Source: CAYJBH01 sp964370825 (GTDB lineage Bacteria > Bacillota > Clostridia > Oscillospirales > Ruminococcaceae). From it: DNA of 64,000 bases. The notes below the pieces were generated by a model. It searched no databases. It saw nothing but the letters and a program-made list of their open reading frames with translations, and was not told the origin of the DNA. The stretch covers positions 1-64,000 of the forward strand of contig CAYJKY010000003.1 in NCBI GenBank assembly GCA_964370825.1, given 5' to 3'. Position 1 is the first letter of the stretch. Every line of letters starts with the position of its first letter. The position numbers and the translations under genes are program-made. Below, one piece after another: positions 17,305 through 25,798 of this stretch.

Positions 17305-18371
17305 ATCTTAAGCTGTTCCTCAATTCCCTTAACATCGTCTACAAAGGTTACGCGTTGCAATCTATTTCGTTCTTCATCGCTAAAGCCGTATCCATAGGTA
17401 ACACCAATAAATTCGCAGCCGATAACCCTTGCCGCATCGTAATCGTAATAGCTGTCCCCTATTAGAATTGTGTCATCAGCTGAAAATCCCATCTCCTCAA
17501 TCACCGTTTTAAGAATAACATCCTTGGTCAAGCTACAGTCAAAATCGTTCCCAACTACAACATCAAAGAATTCTTCTACCCCTTTATCACCGACGATTTC
17601 ATTTAAAACTTCTTCACGCTTTAGGCTTGCAATCGCCATTCTCTGCCCACTCCTCGAGAGCTTCATAAGTAGTTGTTTTATTCCGGGATATGGTTTACAC
17701 TCATACGCACCAAACTGTTGATAATGCCCACGATACTCTTGAACAATTTTTCGAAGCCTGTTTTCGGTAAGATTATAACATTCCTTAAGTAACATGCTAC
17801 TCGGAACACCCGACATTAACTTTTCCTTGAATACATCATCAGGCTTATCAAGACCGTTATACAACAACACCGACTGTATAGACGACAACATTCCCGGATG
17901 AGTTTCAAAAAGTGTTCCGTCAAGGTCGAATACGATAAGCTTTACCGGCTTTTTACCGATTGCCCAAAATTTCATTGCAAGAAAGTTAAAAGGAATGGTG
18001 AAAACCAGCATGATAAGTGGTGCCAGATATTCCGAAACCGATAGTAAATCGATAAGGATGTAAAGACCGACCGTTGTTACACTAAAGGAAATTCCGTATA
18101 CAACATACGTTTTTATAACCGATTCCCTGCTGAGTTTTGCAGAAAACACAAGCTTAGAGTTTAAAAGGTAGGAAACAAAAACGCCTATGCCCCAGGCAAT
18201 TGCATTTGCAACGATATAATGTATACCGATAAAAACCTGCGTTGAATATAATAGATAATTTAGGCCGGTGTTAAACAATCCAACCATTGAAAATTTCGTA
18301 AGCTGAGACATAAATTTCTTTATATCCTTTACCGAATAAGAGCCTATTGTACCTTCATTATTTCTTATCAA
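17301..18371 (-). CDS. GtrA-HAD fusion protein
   Basis: One 356-residue frame joins two normally separate domains. Residues ~22-138 are a four-helix GtrA-like membrane domain (FSMVGLFNTGLNYLLY, HYIVANAIAW, SYLLNSKLVFSAK), a family involved in polyprenyl-linked sugar translocation. Residues ~143-356 are a HAD phosphatase with DLDGT (D149, D151), ASLKREEV with the conserved Ser/Lys region, and ILIGDSYYDYDAA, closest in pattern to PGP/PpaX-type phosphatases. A phosphatase facing the cytoplasm and tied to a GtrA channel suggests sugar-phosphate or lipid-phosphate turnover. Overlaps of 4 bp with both neighbours indicate tight coupling. Confidence 0.82.
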   Translation of the reverse strand: MIRNNEGTIGSYSVKDIKKFMSQLTKFSMVGLFNTGLNYLLYSTQVFIGIHYIVANAIAWGIGVFVSYLLNSKLVFSAKLSRESVIKTYVVYGISFSVTTVGLYILIDLLSVSEYLAPLIMLVFTIPFNFLAMKFWAIGKKPVKLIVFDLDGTLFETHPGMLSSIQSVLLYNGLDKPDDVFKEKLMSGVPSSMLLKECYNLTENRLRKIVQEYRGHYQQFGAYECKPYPGIKQLLMKLSRSGQRMAIASLKREEVLNEIVGDKGVEEFFDVVVGNDFDCSLTKDVILKTVIEEMGFSADDTILIGDSYYDYDAARVIGCEFIGVTYGYGFSDEERNRLQRVTFVDDVKGIEEQLKI

Positions 18372-18820
18372 AGTGTGTTCCTTGCATACATGTTAATATA
18401 GACAACCCTTGTATCGCATATAAGGTCGGCAAAGGTGCAATGTTCTTTGTCGGCAAGCATAAAAATATATCCGACAAGCATAAAACCGGTAATAAAGCGA
18501 CCTATTGACTCGCGATAAAGTATATTAATCCAGCTCGGACGCTCCGAGCAATCCAAAACCTTTAAACGAAACAACCGTTTACCCGGTGTCGCACCCTGTT
18601 TAAAAGTAAAAAAGGTGAAATATGTCACCGCTATGGCGAAATAAAAGACATCTACAACACTGTAGTTAAAAAACACAGGAACAGAAAAAAGCTCGCCAAA
18701 ACCCAATCCGAAAAGCGATAGTATACCCCTTATCAGTAAAATCAAAATATTATCTACTGTATAGGCCGCCAACCTAACCCAAAAGCCGGCAGTCACCTGG
18801 GGATTAATCTTGTAGGACAT
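18368..18820 (-). CDS. RDD-family membrane protein
   Basis: A 150-residue RDD protein. The N-terminal block AGFWVRLAAYTVDNILIL carries the Arg and Asp-type pattern, and TPGKRLFRLKVLD is the second family hallmark. About three to four membrane helices are predicted. RDD proteins have been linked to ion transport or to envelope assembly, without a single agreed function. It overlaps the sppA 3' end by 17 bp and the GtrA-HAD start by 4 bp, so it belongs to the same operon. Confidence 0.82.
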   Translation of the reverse strand: MSYKINPQVTAGFWVRLAAYTVDNILILLIRGILSLFGLGFGELFSVPVFFNYSVVDVFYFAIAVTYFTFFTFKQGATPGKRLFRLKVLDCSERPSWINILYRESIGRFITGFMLVGYIFMLADKEHCTFADLICDTRVVYINMYARNTL

Positions 18821-19769
18821 AGTAAAGCTCCACCGGTTTTTGATCTTCCACCAACTTTAACAACACCTGACTGTCACTTCTCGGCATTATGTCCGATACC
18901 GTGGCGAAAATCGTGTCAAAAAAACTAAGGTCGGTAGCTAAAGGATAGTGATTAACTCCGTATCCCGTCTCCTCTGCCACTAAATTTAATGCATCATCAA
19001 AATCCCCTACCGTATCGATAAGGTTATGTTCGAGCGCCTGATTTGCCGTATAAATTCTGCCGTCCGCAAGCTTTCTCACCTCGCTGTCCGACAGGTTTCT
19101 TGCCTGCATAATTATGTCCACAAATTGGTCATACGCTTCGTCCACAAACGATTGATAAATTGCATCTTCCTCATCGCTGTTCTCCGGTGAGGCAATCGAT
19201 TTAAAGGGACCTGAAACATACTCATGACTTTCAATACCGAGTTTTTCATAAAGACCGGAATAGTCGGTATACCCCATTATTACGCCGAGTGAACCTGTTA
19301 GGCAGTTTCTGTTTGCTATCACGGTATCCGCCGCACAGGATATATAGTATCCACCCGATGCCGCCATTCCGTGCATATATGCATATACCGGTCGACCGGT
19401 AGTCTCCTTGTACTCCATGAGTGCAAGGTAAACCTCATCACTCTCCAATACGCCGCCCCCTGGGGTATCCAGATACAACATTATCCCCTTGTTGCTCTCA
19501 CTATCGGCAAGCTCCTCTATCTGGGTTACTGTAGGCTGATGGCGGTAACCGTCATTAATAATGGTGTTAACGTCCTCACCGGTATCCTGAATTGTACCCA
19601 CAATATAAATAAGTGCAACATCCTCTGAATAAATGTTAATATCATCCAGCAGACCTTCAGTGCTGAAATAGCCTTTCTGTAAGGTGATCGCAGAGGACAC
19701 ACCACTTATTCCTGTAATCAGCACAAGTAGCGTAGCTACCACAATGCCAACAATTTTTTTTGTATTCAT
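18804..19769 (-). CDS. sppA: Signal peptide peptidase SppA (S49 family)
   Basis: Membrane-anchored serine protease that degrades leftover signal peptides. The 321-residue, short single-domain form usual in Gram-positives has an N-terminal membrane anchor (residues ~7-28), DTPGGGV, the nucleophile Ser138 in GMAASGGYY, and the general-base Lys190 in GPFKSIAS, forming the Ser-Lys dyad. It starts 10 bp after the glycosyltransferase stop. In other Firmicutes sppA is often next to an RDD gene, as here. Confidence 0.92.
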   Translation of the reverse strand: MNTKKIVGIVVATLLVLITGISGVSSAITLQKGYFSTEGLLDDINIYSEDVALIYIVGTIQDTGEDVNTIINDGYRHQPTVTQIEELADSESNKGIMLYLDTPGGGVLESDEVYLALMEYKETTGRPVYAYMHGMAASGGYYISCAADTVIANRNCLTGSLGVIMGYTDYSGLYEKLGIESHEYVSGPFKSIASPENSDEEDAIYQSFVDEAYDQFVDIIMQARNLSDSEVRKLADGRIYTANQALEHNLIDTVGDFDDALNLVAEETGYGVNHYPLATDLSFFDTIFATVSDIMPRSDSQVLLKLVEDQKPVELYYVLQD

Positions 19770-19779
19770 AAAAACCTAT

Positions 19780-20991
19780 CTATTTTCTCAATAATCGCGT
19801 CAAATAGCTCTTTGACCTTTTTTCCTCGTGTCTTGCCGCCGCAATGTTATAAACATTTAGCATTCTATCGCAGAACACCTCCTCATTGTATGATCTGCTG
19901 CTCTCGGTAACAGACTCTCTGAGATTTTGCCGCTCCTCGTCGGAAAGAGCTGAATAGTCCTCAGTAAGTTTGCAAAATCCTTCCTCGTCCTCAAACAAAT
20001 CACCGGTAATACCCTTAGATATCTGACCGATGTTAAACATGTCGAGTTTTTGAAAAACATAAAGACCCGCAGCGGTTGCCTCGTAAACCGTTATAGAATT
20101 TGTCTCGGAGGTGGAGGCGGTACAAAAAATGTCACACGCATTATAATATGCACCAATATTTTTATATTCCACTCTTCCCACAAAGTGTATTCGCTCGCCA
20201 AGGCCTGATTCATCGGCATATTTTTTAAGCTTTTCCATCTCGGGACCATCACCGATTATTACAAGCTTAAATCTCGGTTTATCATTGCACGCCTTAGCAA
20301 AATAATCTATGAGCTTGTCTATGCTTTTTTCATAACCGAGGCGACCTACAAACAGTATTGATATATCGTCCTCGGCAAGACCCATATGGCTTTTAGCCGC
20401 TACTATCGAGTCCGCCGAATTATTTTCCGGTAGAAACTGGCGCGTTGCGGCGGTATTGGGAACTAAATTAACATTACGGTTAACTCCGCAATGGTTCAGA
20501 TACCTTACCACCTTATCCGATGGGACTGTCATCTCGGTAGCCCTGCTCGCTATATCCTTAAGATATCGGTGTGCAACCGTCTTAACAATCTTCTCAAGTC
20601 GCTTTGGTGCGACATAACCAAGATAATCGTCATACATGGTGTGCAACGTATATACCATCGGCACATTTAGCCATCGTGCCGACTGCATACCTAAAACACC
20701 AATGGAAAATTCTGTGTGAATATGAATTAAATCCGGCTTAAAGTCTGCAATTCGTTTATACGATGCAAGATTTAATGGGTTTGAAACACCATATCCGTAT
20801 AATTTTTTTAGTGGCACCGAGTGACAGTACATCACCCCTTCCACCTGCTGTGGGCGTATCTTTTTCGGACATGCCGCTACTATTAAAACCTCATGCCCCT
20901 TACGCTCTAACTCATCCCTTAATATTTTAACATATGTCACAACACCGCTAATATACGGCAGATATGTCTCGGCAAACATCGCAATTCGCAT
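19780..20991 (-). CDS. GT4-family glycosyltransferase
   Basis: A 403-residue retaining glycosyltransferase of the GT4 type. It begins MRIAMFAETYLPYISGVVTY, typical of UgtP/mannosyltransferase-like glycolipid enzymes, and carries IHIHTEFSIG, GRLGYEKSID in the nucleotide-sugar domain, and the catalytic-type E-x7-E run SETNSITVYEA. Such enzymes often glucosylate diacylglycerol or build envelope glycans; acceptor and donor are unknown. The start at 20991 is chosen because GGAGGA lies at the right distance upstream, inside the frame that would begin at 21006. It is first in an eight-gene operon. Confidence 0.86.
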   Translation of the reverse strand: MRIAMFAETYLPYISGVVTYVKILRDELERKGHEVLIVAACPKKIRPQQVEGVMYCHSVPLKKLYGYGVSNPLNLASYKRIADFKPDLIHIHTEFSIGVLGMQSARWLNVPMVYTLHTMYDDYLGYVAPKRLEKIVKTVAHRYLKDIASRATEMTVPSDKVVRYLNHCGVNRNVNLVPNTAATRQFLPENNSADSIVAAKSHMGLAEDDISILFVGRLGYEKSIDKLIDYFAKACNDKPRFKLVIIGDGPEMEKLKKYADESGLGERIHFVGRVEYKNIGAYYNACDIFCTASTSETNSITVYEATAAGLYVFQKLDMFNIGQISKGITGDLFEDEEGFCKLTEDYSALSDEERQNLRESVTESSRSYNEEVFCDRMLNVYNIAAARHEEKRSKSYLTRLLRK

Positions 20992-21004
20992 TTCATTCTC
21001 CTCC

Positions 21005-21027
21005 ATATAGTATATATTATACTATAT
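21005..21027. promoter_or_regulatory. Perfect palindrome over the -10 box of the glycosyltransferase operon
   Basis: ATATAGTATA (21005-21014) and TATACTATAT (21018-21027) form a perfect 10-bp inverted repeat with a 3-bp centre. It overlaps the TATAAT of the operon promoter and the expected transcription start, as an operator would. AT-rich palindromes also arise by chance, so the operator role is inference. Confidence 0.45.
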
Positions 21028-21044
21028 ATTGAAAAAAATGTAAA
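21016..21044 (-). promoter_or_regulatory. Promoter of the minus-strand envelope operon
   Basis: Read on the minus strand: TTTACA (plus 21039-21044), 17 bp, TATAAT (plus 21016-21021). The glycosyltransferase ATG is at 20991. The leader would be only about 20 nt. This promoter could drive all eight genes down to the 58-aa protein. Confidence 0.72.
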
Positions 21045-21056
21045 GACTTGCATAAT

Positions 21057-24000
21057 TTATTGTGGTTTGCTCTCACCGATTGTGCTGTGAAGCTCGCCGT
21101 CATACACCGCATAAACGGCTTTGTCCGAATTTAAACGATTTACGGCAGCATTTGCTTTGCTATACAGAGTATCAAAGGTATCTCCGTCATCCGGATATAT
21201 TGATATTCCAATTTTAGCGGATATTTTTATGCTGACATCGTCCTTTTCATACTTAATGTTAAGCATATCGCAAAGCTCCTCAGCCTTTTTCTTTACAATC
21301 TCAATTGTCTTGTAGTCGTTTATGAACACATAGAATTTAAAATTTTCGGAACTTCCGATAAGGTCGGCACTTCGGAACGCACCTCTTAAGAGATTTCCTA
21401 TATCGCCTAAGCATTTATTGGCGTATACCTGCCCAAACACATCCACAACACTGCTAAAATTGTCTAACGCAACTACGAAAAATGCACCGTTGTCGTTTCC
21501 TTCGGTAGCTATCCTCAGGTAGTTACGAATATACCTATCGGTAGCCTGTTTATTAAACACGCTCTTATGTGGGTCTGTCTCGGACTTAACCTTAAGTATA
21601 TCCAGCTCAGCTTTATGACCTGCAGCCTCGGTCATCTTACCCACAGTATACAATCTACCATTATCATCTTGAACCGTCTCATAACTGTAGAGATACCATA
21701 TAGGGTCACCGTTTGGTAGCGACAAGCAGAATTCACCGGTCGATTTTCGAGGTATAGGCTCTCTTTTTTCCTTATCATGCATATGCTTCATATAAAAGTC
21801 GCTAAACATATCACGAGCAATATCCGACTTGGTGAACTCGGTAATAATATTGGGAATATTAAATTTATCGGCAAAGTTTTTAGAAAAATGCAAGGTATCA
21901 TTTTTTATATTATAATCAAAGAACACATTGTTGGTTAGTGATGCAATTCGCGCATTAAAATCCATTTCGGTTTTTAACATCTTCATGCTATCGGAGTACT
22001 GGCTGATATCCATAAGCGAAAAATACAACCTCGGCTGACCCATTTCGTTTATGGTAAGCTTTCCTACCATTTGTGACATTATGTAACCACGCTCTTTTGT
22101 TAATGTTCTTGCCGCAAAGATAAGCTGGTCATCCGGTGCTTTCTGTATCTTCTCAGCAACATATTTCGACAGCTCAGTCAGGTCTTCGGGATGGAGAAGT
22201 AAGGCACCACGATTATGATAAAGGCTTTTCAACTCATCTCTTGTGAAACCGATTATGTTAAAATATCCATCGTTCGCTTCGACTATGGTAAAATGTTCAT
22301 CCTGATGAGCTATAACAATTCCGCAAGGGGCAAAGGAGCTCGCATACTTTGCATCGTTAATATGCTGAACATTCCGCAAAACATTCTGATTTTCAGTGCT
22401 TTCCTTCGGGAAAATTTTGCTATATCGCTCCTCAAATTCGTCGATAGGCATCGGTTTTGCATGAACATACCCCTGCACAGCATCACAATTCATGGAGTGA
22501 AGCAGTTCAATCTGATCTCGGGTTTCTATACCCTCTGCAACGACATACATTCCCAGGCTGTGAGATAACTTAATAATACCGTCCACAAGCATGTCATCAC
22601 GTCGTTCATTTCTCCCACCTACAAAAAAGCTTCTGTCCATCTTTAGGGTGTTAATGTTTAGATTTTTAAGCATACCGAGCGAGGAATATCCTGCACCAAA
22701 ATCGTCGATCGAGGTTTTAAATCCGTTCTGTTGTAGCTTAACATAAAGCGCATCTAAAGCACTCTCCTGATTTACCGATGCCGACTCGGTCAGTTCAATT
22801 TCAATATTCCCATGAGGTACACAGTGTCTGTCCGCTATCTCAACAATATCCTCAACAATGGTCGGATTGCGAAGGTTTACACGGGAAAGGTTTACCGAAA
22901 CGGTAAGGCTTCCGATGCCATTATCCATCCATTTTTTAATAACTTTACAGGTTTCTTCCAGAACGTATTGATCAAGACTTGCTATAAAACCATTTTTCTC
23001 AAAAAGCGGAATAAAGTCGTTTGGGAAAATTATGTTTCCATCCTTTTCTATCCATCTAACGAGAGCTTCTGCACCTACAAGTGTGCTTTCGTTCACACTA
23101 AACTTAGGTTGTAGATATACACAAAACTCCTTATTTTTTAAGGCTGATTGCATCTTAGCTGTAATTTCGGCATCATACATCAGCTTATTTTTGTAGTTCT
23201 CGTCATAGTCGTAAACCGTCATGCCCTTTTTTGATTTCGCCATATTATGGGCAAGGGTAACCTTATCAACTATCATGGAAACGTCTGTTTCACCCTTCTC
23301 AATATTGTATCTGCCATATTTAAAGGAGACTGCATAGTTTCCGAGTTCGGGTATATGTTCCTTGTAAAACGATTCATAAAATTTTGTCATGGATTCAATA
23401 TCGCTTAAAAAATCCGACTGGGCAAACACAACACACTCATCCACACCGGACCTTGCACCAAGAACCTTTACACCTTGTGCAGAAACCGTATCTATCACCA
23501 CCTTGGGCACCTTAAGTACTCGATCACCTACATCGAATCCAAATATTTCGTTGATAATCTTAAAATTTTCAACATCAAATTTCAGAACCGAATACAGCTT
23601 ATCGGTATTATGTTCTAAAACATGTTTCATGTCATGCTTAAGCTTAGGCATGTTCATCAGACCTGTTAAAGCATCATAATATGCGGTTTTTTCAAGAGCT
23701 TTTGACGAATTATACTGGGATACCGACAGGATAATCGCAAAGGTGATAATCAGCCAATATACAACGTCATTAATGGTATTGGTTACGTTTATGGCATTTA
23801 TAAGCTCGACATTGAGTTTGTCGATCTCGACGTTTATTGCAAATCCCCAGTTGGTGGCATGTATCGGGTAATACACCATTATCTTTTCTACACCAAAATA
23901 ATCATAATAAAAGCCACCATTTTGCTCGTTAATAAAATTATTCTGTGCTGTCATTATGTTCTCAACGCCCATCTCTTCGACGTCTTCTTTAGGTATAGAG

Positions 24001-24662
24001 TTGCTGTTTGCATAGGTAGCATCGGTAGAATAAAGAACGTTAATGTTCCTGTCGAGAATAAATAACTCGCCTGCTCCGTTGGTGCTTTGATCTAAAATTT
24101 CAAAAAAATTATCGGTTGATGTTTCGCCGTATAAAACTGCAATTGTTTCATTATTTTTAACGACAGAAGCAAAAAAACCGAACACCACATCATCCATTTC
24201 GGGAGATACGTGGGGTTCAGTAATATAAAAACCATTTTCAAGCGCTTGATTAAAAGCTTCGACATCTGAAAAATCGTATCGCTTATTTTCATCAGAGATT
24301 CCGTTACCGTCAGGTTCAATATAATACAAGGTTATAAACTCATCAGACAATGCCTGAGAGTCAAAATATTCTACAATATCCTCACTTGAAATATCATATT
24401 CAACTATACTATCGGCAAGTGCGTCAAGGCTTCTTCCGCCGGCTGCCAAGTTCCCCTCCAAAATCAACTCCAGCTGTGAACCGGCTGTAGCCATCTCGCT
24501 GAGCGTTGCATCTTCAAGCGCATCATCTGTTACATTTCTAACCAAAGCTATAATAACACCGATAACTATAATTGCCGAAATAACTACTATAGTTGCTATT
24601 ATATTAATTCCCTTAGCACGTGATCCCATGTTGCTTACCCCCGGCAGTCTCTCATCGTCCAT
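21057..24662 (-). CDS. Membrane c-di-GMP phosphodiesterase: Cache-like sensor, GGDEF*, EAL, PAS, GGDEF*
   Basis: A 1201-residue signalling protein. Membrane helices near residues 18-42 and 295-315 bracket an extracytoplasmic Cache-like sensor. Next comes a GGDEF domain whose active loop reads SGVDE instead of GGDEF. The EAL domain keeps its catalytic residues: EALVRW, VNLSRVNL, ELTES, DDFGAGYSSL, LKMDRSF, AEGIET and QGY. Two PAS-like regions follow, then a C-terminal second GGDEF-type domain with GSSENF in the loop. Both cyclase domains are therefore expected to be inactive, possibly regulatory. The expected net activity is c-di-GMP hydrolysis, affecting motility or surface attachment. It lies upstream of the glycosyltransferase promoter with 12 bp between stop and -35 box. 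Confidence 0.87.
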   Translation of the reverse strand: MDDERLPGVSNMGSRAKGINIIATIVVISAIIVIGVIIALVRNVTDDALEDATLSEMATAGSQLELILEGNLAAGGRSLDALADSIVEYDISSEDIVEYFDSQALSDEFITLYYIEPDGNGISDENKRYDFSDVEAFNQALENGFYITEPHVSPEMDDVVFGFFASVVKNNETIAVLYGETSTDNFFEILDQSTNGAGELFILDRNINVLYSTDATYANSNSIPKEDVEEMGVENIMTAQNNFINEQNGGFYYDYFGVEKIMVYYPIHATNWGFAINVEIDKLNVELINAINVTNTINDVVYWLIITFAIILSVSQYNSSKALEKTAYYDALTGLMNMPKLKHDMKHVLEHNTDKLYSVLKFDVENFKIINEIFGFDVGDRVLKVPKVVIDTVSAQGVKVLGARSGVDECVVFAQSDFLSDIESMTKFYESFYKEHIPELGNYAVSFKYGRYNIEKGETDVSMIVDKVTLAHNMAKSKKGMTVYDYDENYKNKLMYDAEITAKMQSALKNKEFCVYLQPKFSVNESTLVGAEALVRWIEKDGNIIFPNDFIPLFEKNGFIASLDQYVLEETCKVIKKWMDNGIGSLTVSVNLSRVNLRNPTIVEDIVEIADRHCVPHGNIEIELTESASVNQESALDALYVKLQQNGFKTSIDDFGAGYSSLGMLKNLNINTLKMDRSFFVGGRNERRDDMLVDGIIKLSHSLGMYVVAEGIETRDQIELLHSMNCDAVQGYVHAKPMPIDEFEERYSKIFPKESTENQNVLRNVQHINDAKYASSFAPCGIVIAHQDEHFTIVEANDGYFNIIGFTRDELKSLYHNRGALLLHPEDLTELSKYVAEKIQKAPDDQLIFAARTLTKERGYIMSQMVGKLTINEMGQPRLYFSLMDISQYSDSMKMLKTEMDFNARIASLTNNVFFDYNIKNDTLHFSKNFADKFNIPNIITEFTKSDIARDMFSDFYMKHMHDKEKREPIPRKSTGEFCLSLPNGDPIWYLYSYETVQDDNGRLYTVGKMTEAAGHKAELDILKVKSETDPHKSVFNKQATDRYIRNYLRIATEGNDNGAFFVVALDNFSSVVDVFGQVYANKCLGDIGNLLRGAFRSADLIGSSENFKFYVFINDYKTIEIVKKKAEELCDMLNIKYEKDDVSIKISAKIGISIYPDDGDTFDTLYSKANAAVNRLNSDKAVYAVYDGELHSTIGESKPQ

Positions 24663-24871
24663 CTTACGTTACTATATACTAAATTTCCGGTTAAAACATC
24701 CTGTGTATCTATTATATATCTTTTTTGTGACAAAATCAAACAATTTTTACGATAATTGTATAATATTGTTGTTTTTTAGTATAGAGCACCAAAATTCAAA
24801 AACCGTAAAACCGCTTGTCTGTATTAACTATTCAGGCAGCTGCGGTCGAGGGTTAATGAAATTATTTTAAG
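24663..24871. other. Divergent intergenic region
   Basis: The 313 bp between the phosphodiesterase gene (minus) and the YjjG-like gene (plus) hold a plus-strand promoter at 24872-24900 but no gene. I looked for a c-di-GMP riboswitch and saw none. No convincing minus-strand promoter with 17-bp spacing was found; ATTATA at 24711 and TGACAA at 24728 are too close together. Confidence 0.4.
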
Positions 24872-24900
24872 TTGTAATTGTTGTGATATGGTTGTATAAT
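24872..24900 (+). promoter_or_regulatory. Promoter upstream of the YjjG-like gene
   Basis: TTGTAA (24872-24877), 17-bp spacer, TATAAT (24895-24900). A second TATAAT at 24954-24959 lies nearer to the gene but its -35 region is poor. Confidence 0.55.
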
Positions 24901-24975
24901 AATGATTAACGCAACTCATAGGTGAGATTTTAAGTTCGGATAACGGCATTTATTATAATTGAAGATGGAGCGATT

Positions 24976-25671
24976 ATGAAAAAAAAATATAAATATTTGT
25001 TATGGGATATAGATGATACACTGATTGACTTTAAGCGTTCAGAAAAAACAGCCCTCCAAGTATGTTTTAAAAAGTTTGGTGTTGTTTTGACTGATGAAGA
25101 TATAAAGATATATTCTGAAATCAATCGTAATTACTGGGAATTGTTGGCACAAGGGAAAATAGAAAAGTCCATTATGTTAAATCGCAGGTTTGAAGATTTC
25201 ATTCAGCAGTTATCTTTAAATAAAATTGATTGTGAAGCAATAAATAGTCTTTATCAAGTTGCTCTTGGTGATTATGCGATTATGATTGATGATGCACACG
25301 AAGTTTGTTCGCAATTGAAAAAAACAAAAAAACAGTATGCTGTTACAAATGGTACGGCTGTAGCCCAAAATAAAAAGTTGCACAACACAGGTTTAGTTGA
25401 ATTATTTGATGGTATCTTTATTTCAGATGAAGTTGGTTATGAAAAACCGGATATAAGATTTTTTCAATATGCATTTAATAAGATTGCTGATTTCAAACAC
25501 GAAGAAGCTATTATTATTGGAGATTCACTATCAAGCGATATGGTTGGGGCAAATAATGCCGGAATCGACTGTTGTTGGTTCAATCCCAAAGGTAATGTAA
25601 ACGCAAATACATCTATTCAAATAAATTATGAAATTAAAGAGTTAAAGGAATTATTCGAAATTGTTTTATAA
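24976..25671 (+). CDS. YjjG-family HAD phosphatase (noncanonical pyrimidine nucleotidase)
   Basis: A 231-residue HAD hydrolase that begins KYLLWDIDDTLIDF, the YjjG pattern in which the first motif reads DIDDT. The second motif is AVTNGTA, and the last is IIGDSLSSDMVGANNAG. YjjG proteins dephosphorylate pyrimidine nucleoside monophosphates, including damaged bases, as a house-cleaning activity. The gene is distinctly more AT-rich than the upstream operons, like its MerR neighbour, which suggests a different origin. GATGGAG precedes the ATG. Confidence 0.86.
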   Translation: MKKKYKYLLWDIDDTLIDFKRSEKTALQVCFKKFGVVLTDEDIKIYSEINRNYWELLAQGKIEKSIMLNRRFEDFIQQLSLNKIDCEAINSLYQVALGDYAIMIDDAHEVCSQLKKTKKQYAVTNGTAVAQNKKLHNTGLVELFDGIFISDEVGYEKPDIRFFQYAFNKIADFKHEEAIIIGDSLSSDMVGANNAGIDCCWFNPKGNVNANTSIQINYEIKELKELFEIVL

Positions 25672-25672
25672 C

Positions 25673-25689
25673 CTCCGCCTACGGCGGAG
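25673..25689. repeat. Short GC-rich hairpin
   Basis: CTCCGCC and GGCGGAG separated by TAC form a perfect 7-bp stem just after the YjjG-like stop codon. No T run follows directly, so it is a weak terminator candidate; it may equally be a dispersed palindromic unit. Confidence 0.4.
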
Positions 25690-25749
25690 CCTATTGGAAA
25701 TTTTTTCGTGCCTGAAGGTCGTATAATTTGTATTTTACTTAAAAAGTGC

Positions 25750-25780
25750 TTGACTATCACCTTGGGTGTTAGCTTATGAT
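25750..25780 (+). promoter_or_regulatory. MerR-type promoter with 19-bp spacer and centred dyad
   Basis: TTGACT at 25750-25755 and TATGAT at 25775-25780 are 19 bp apart, the over-long spacing diagnostic of MerR-activated promoters. The dyad CTATCACC-TTG-GGTGTTAG (25754-25772, one mismatch) lies within the spacer. The MerR gene follows, so it is probably autoregulated. Confidence 0.8.
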
Positions 25781-25798
25781 TATATCGAGGTGATAAAT

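Noticed and set aside
23446..23480. Active diguanylate cyclase site in the first GGDEF domain
   Set aside because: The loop reads SGVDE, lacking the second Gly, Asp, Glu order needed for catalysis.
23389..23679. Plus-strand open frames inside the phosphodiesterase gene
   Set aside because: They are antisense shadows of a clearly conserved protein and have no motifs.
24663..24975. Possible c-di-GMP riboswitch near the phosphodiesterase gene
   Set aside because: The conserved GEMM core sequences are not present in either direction.
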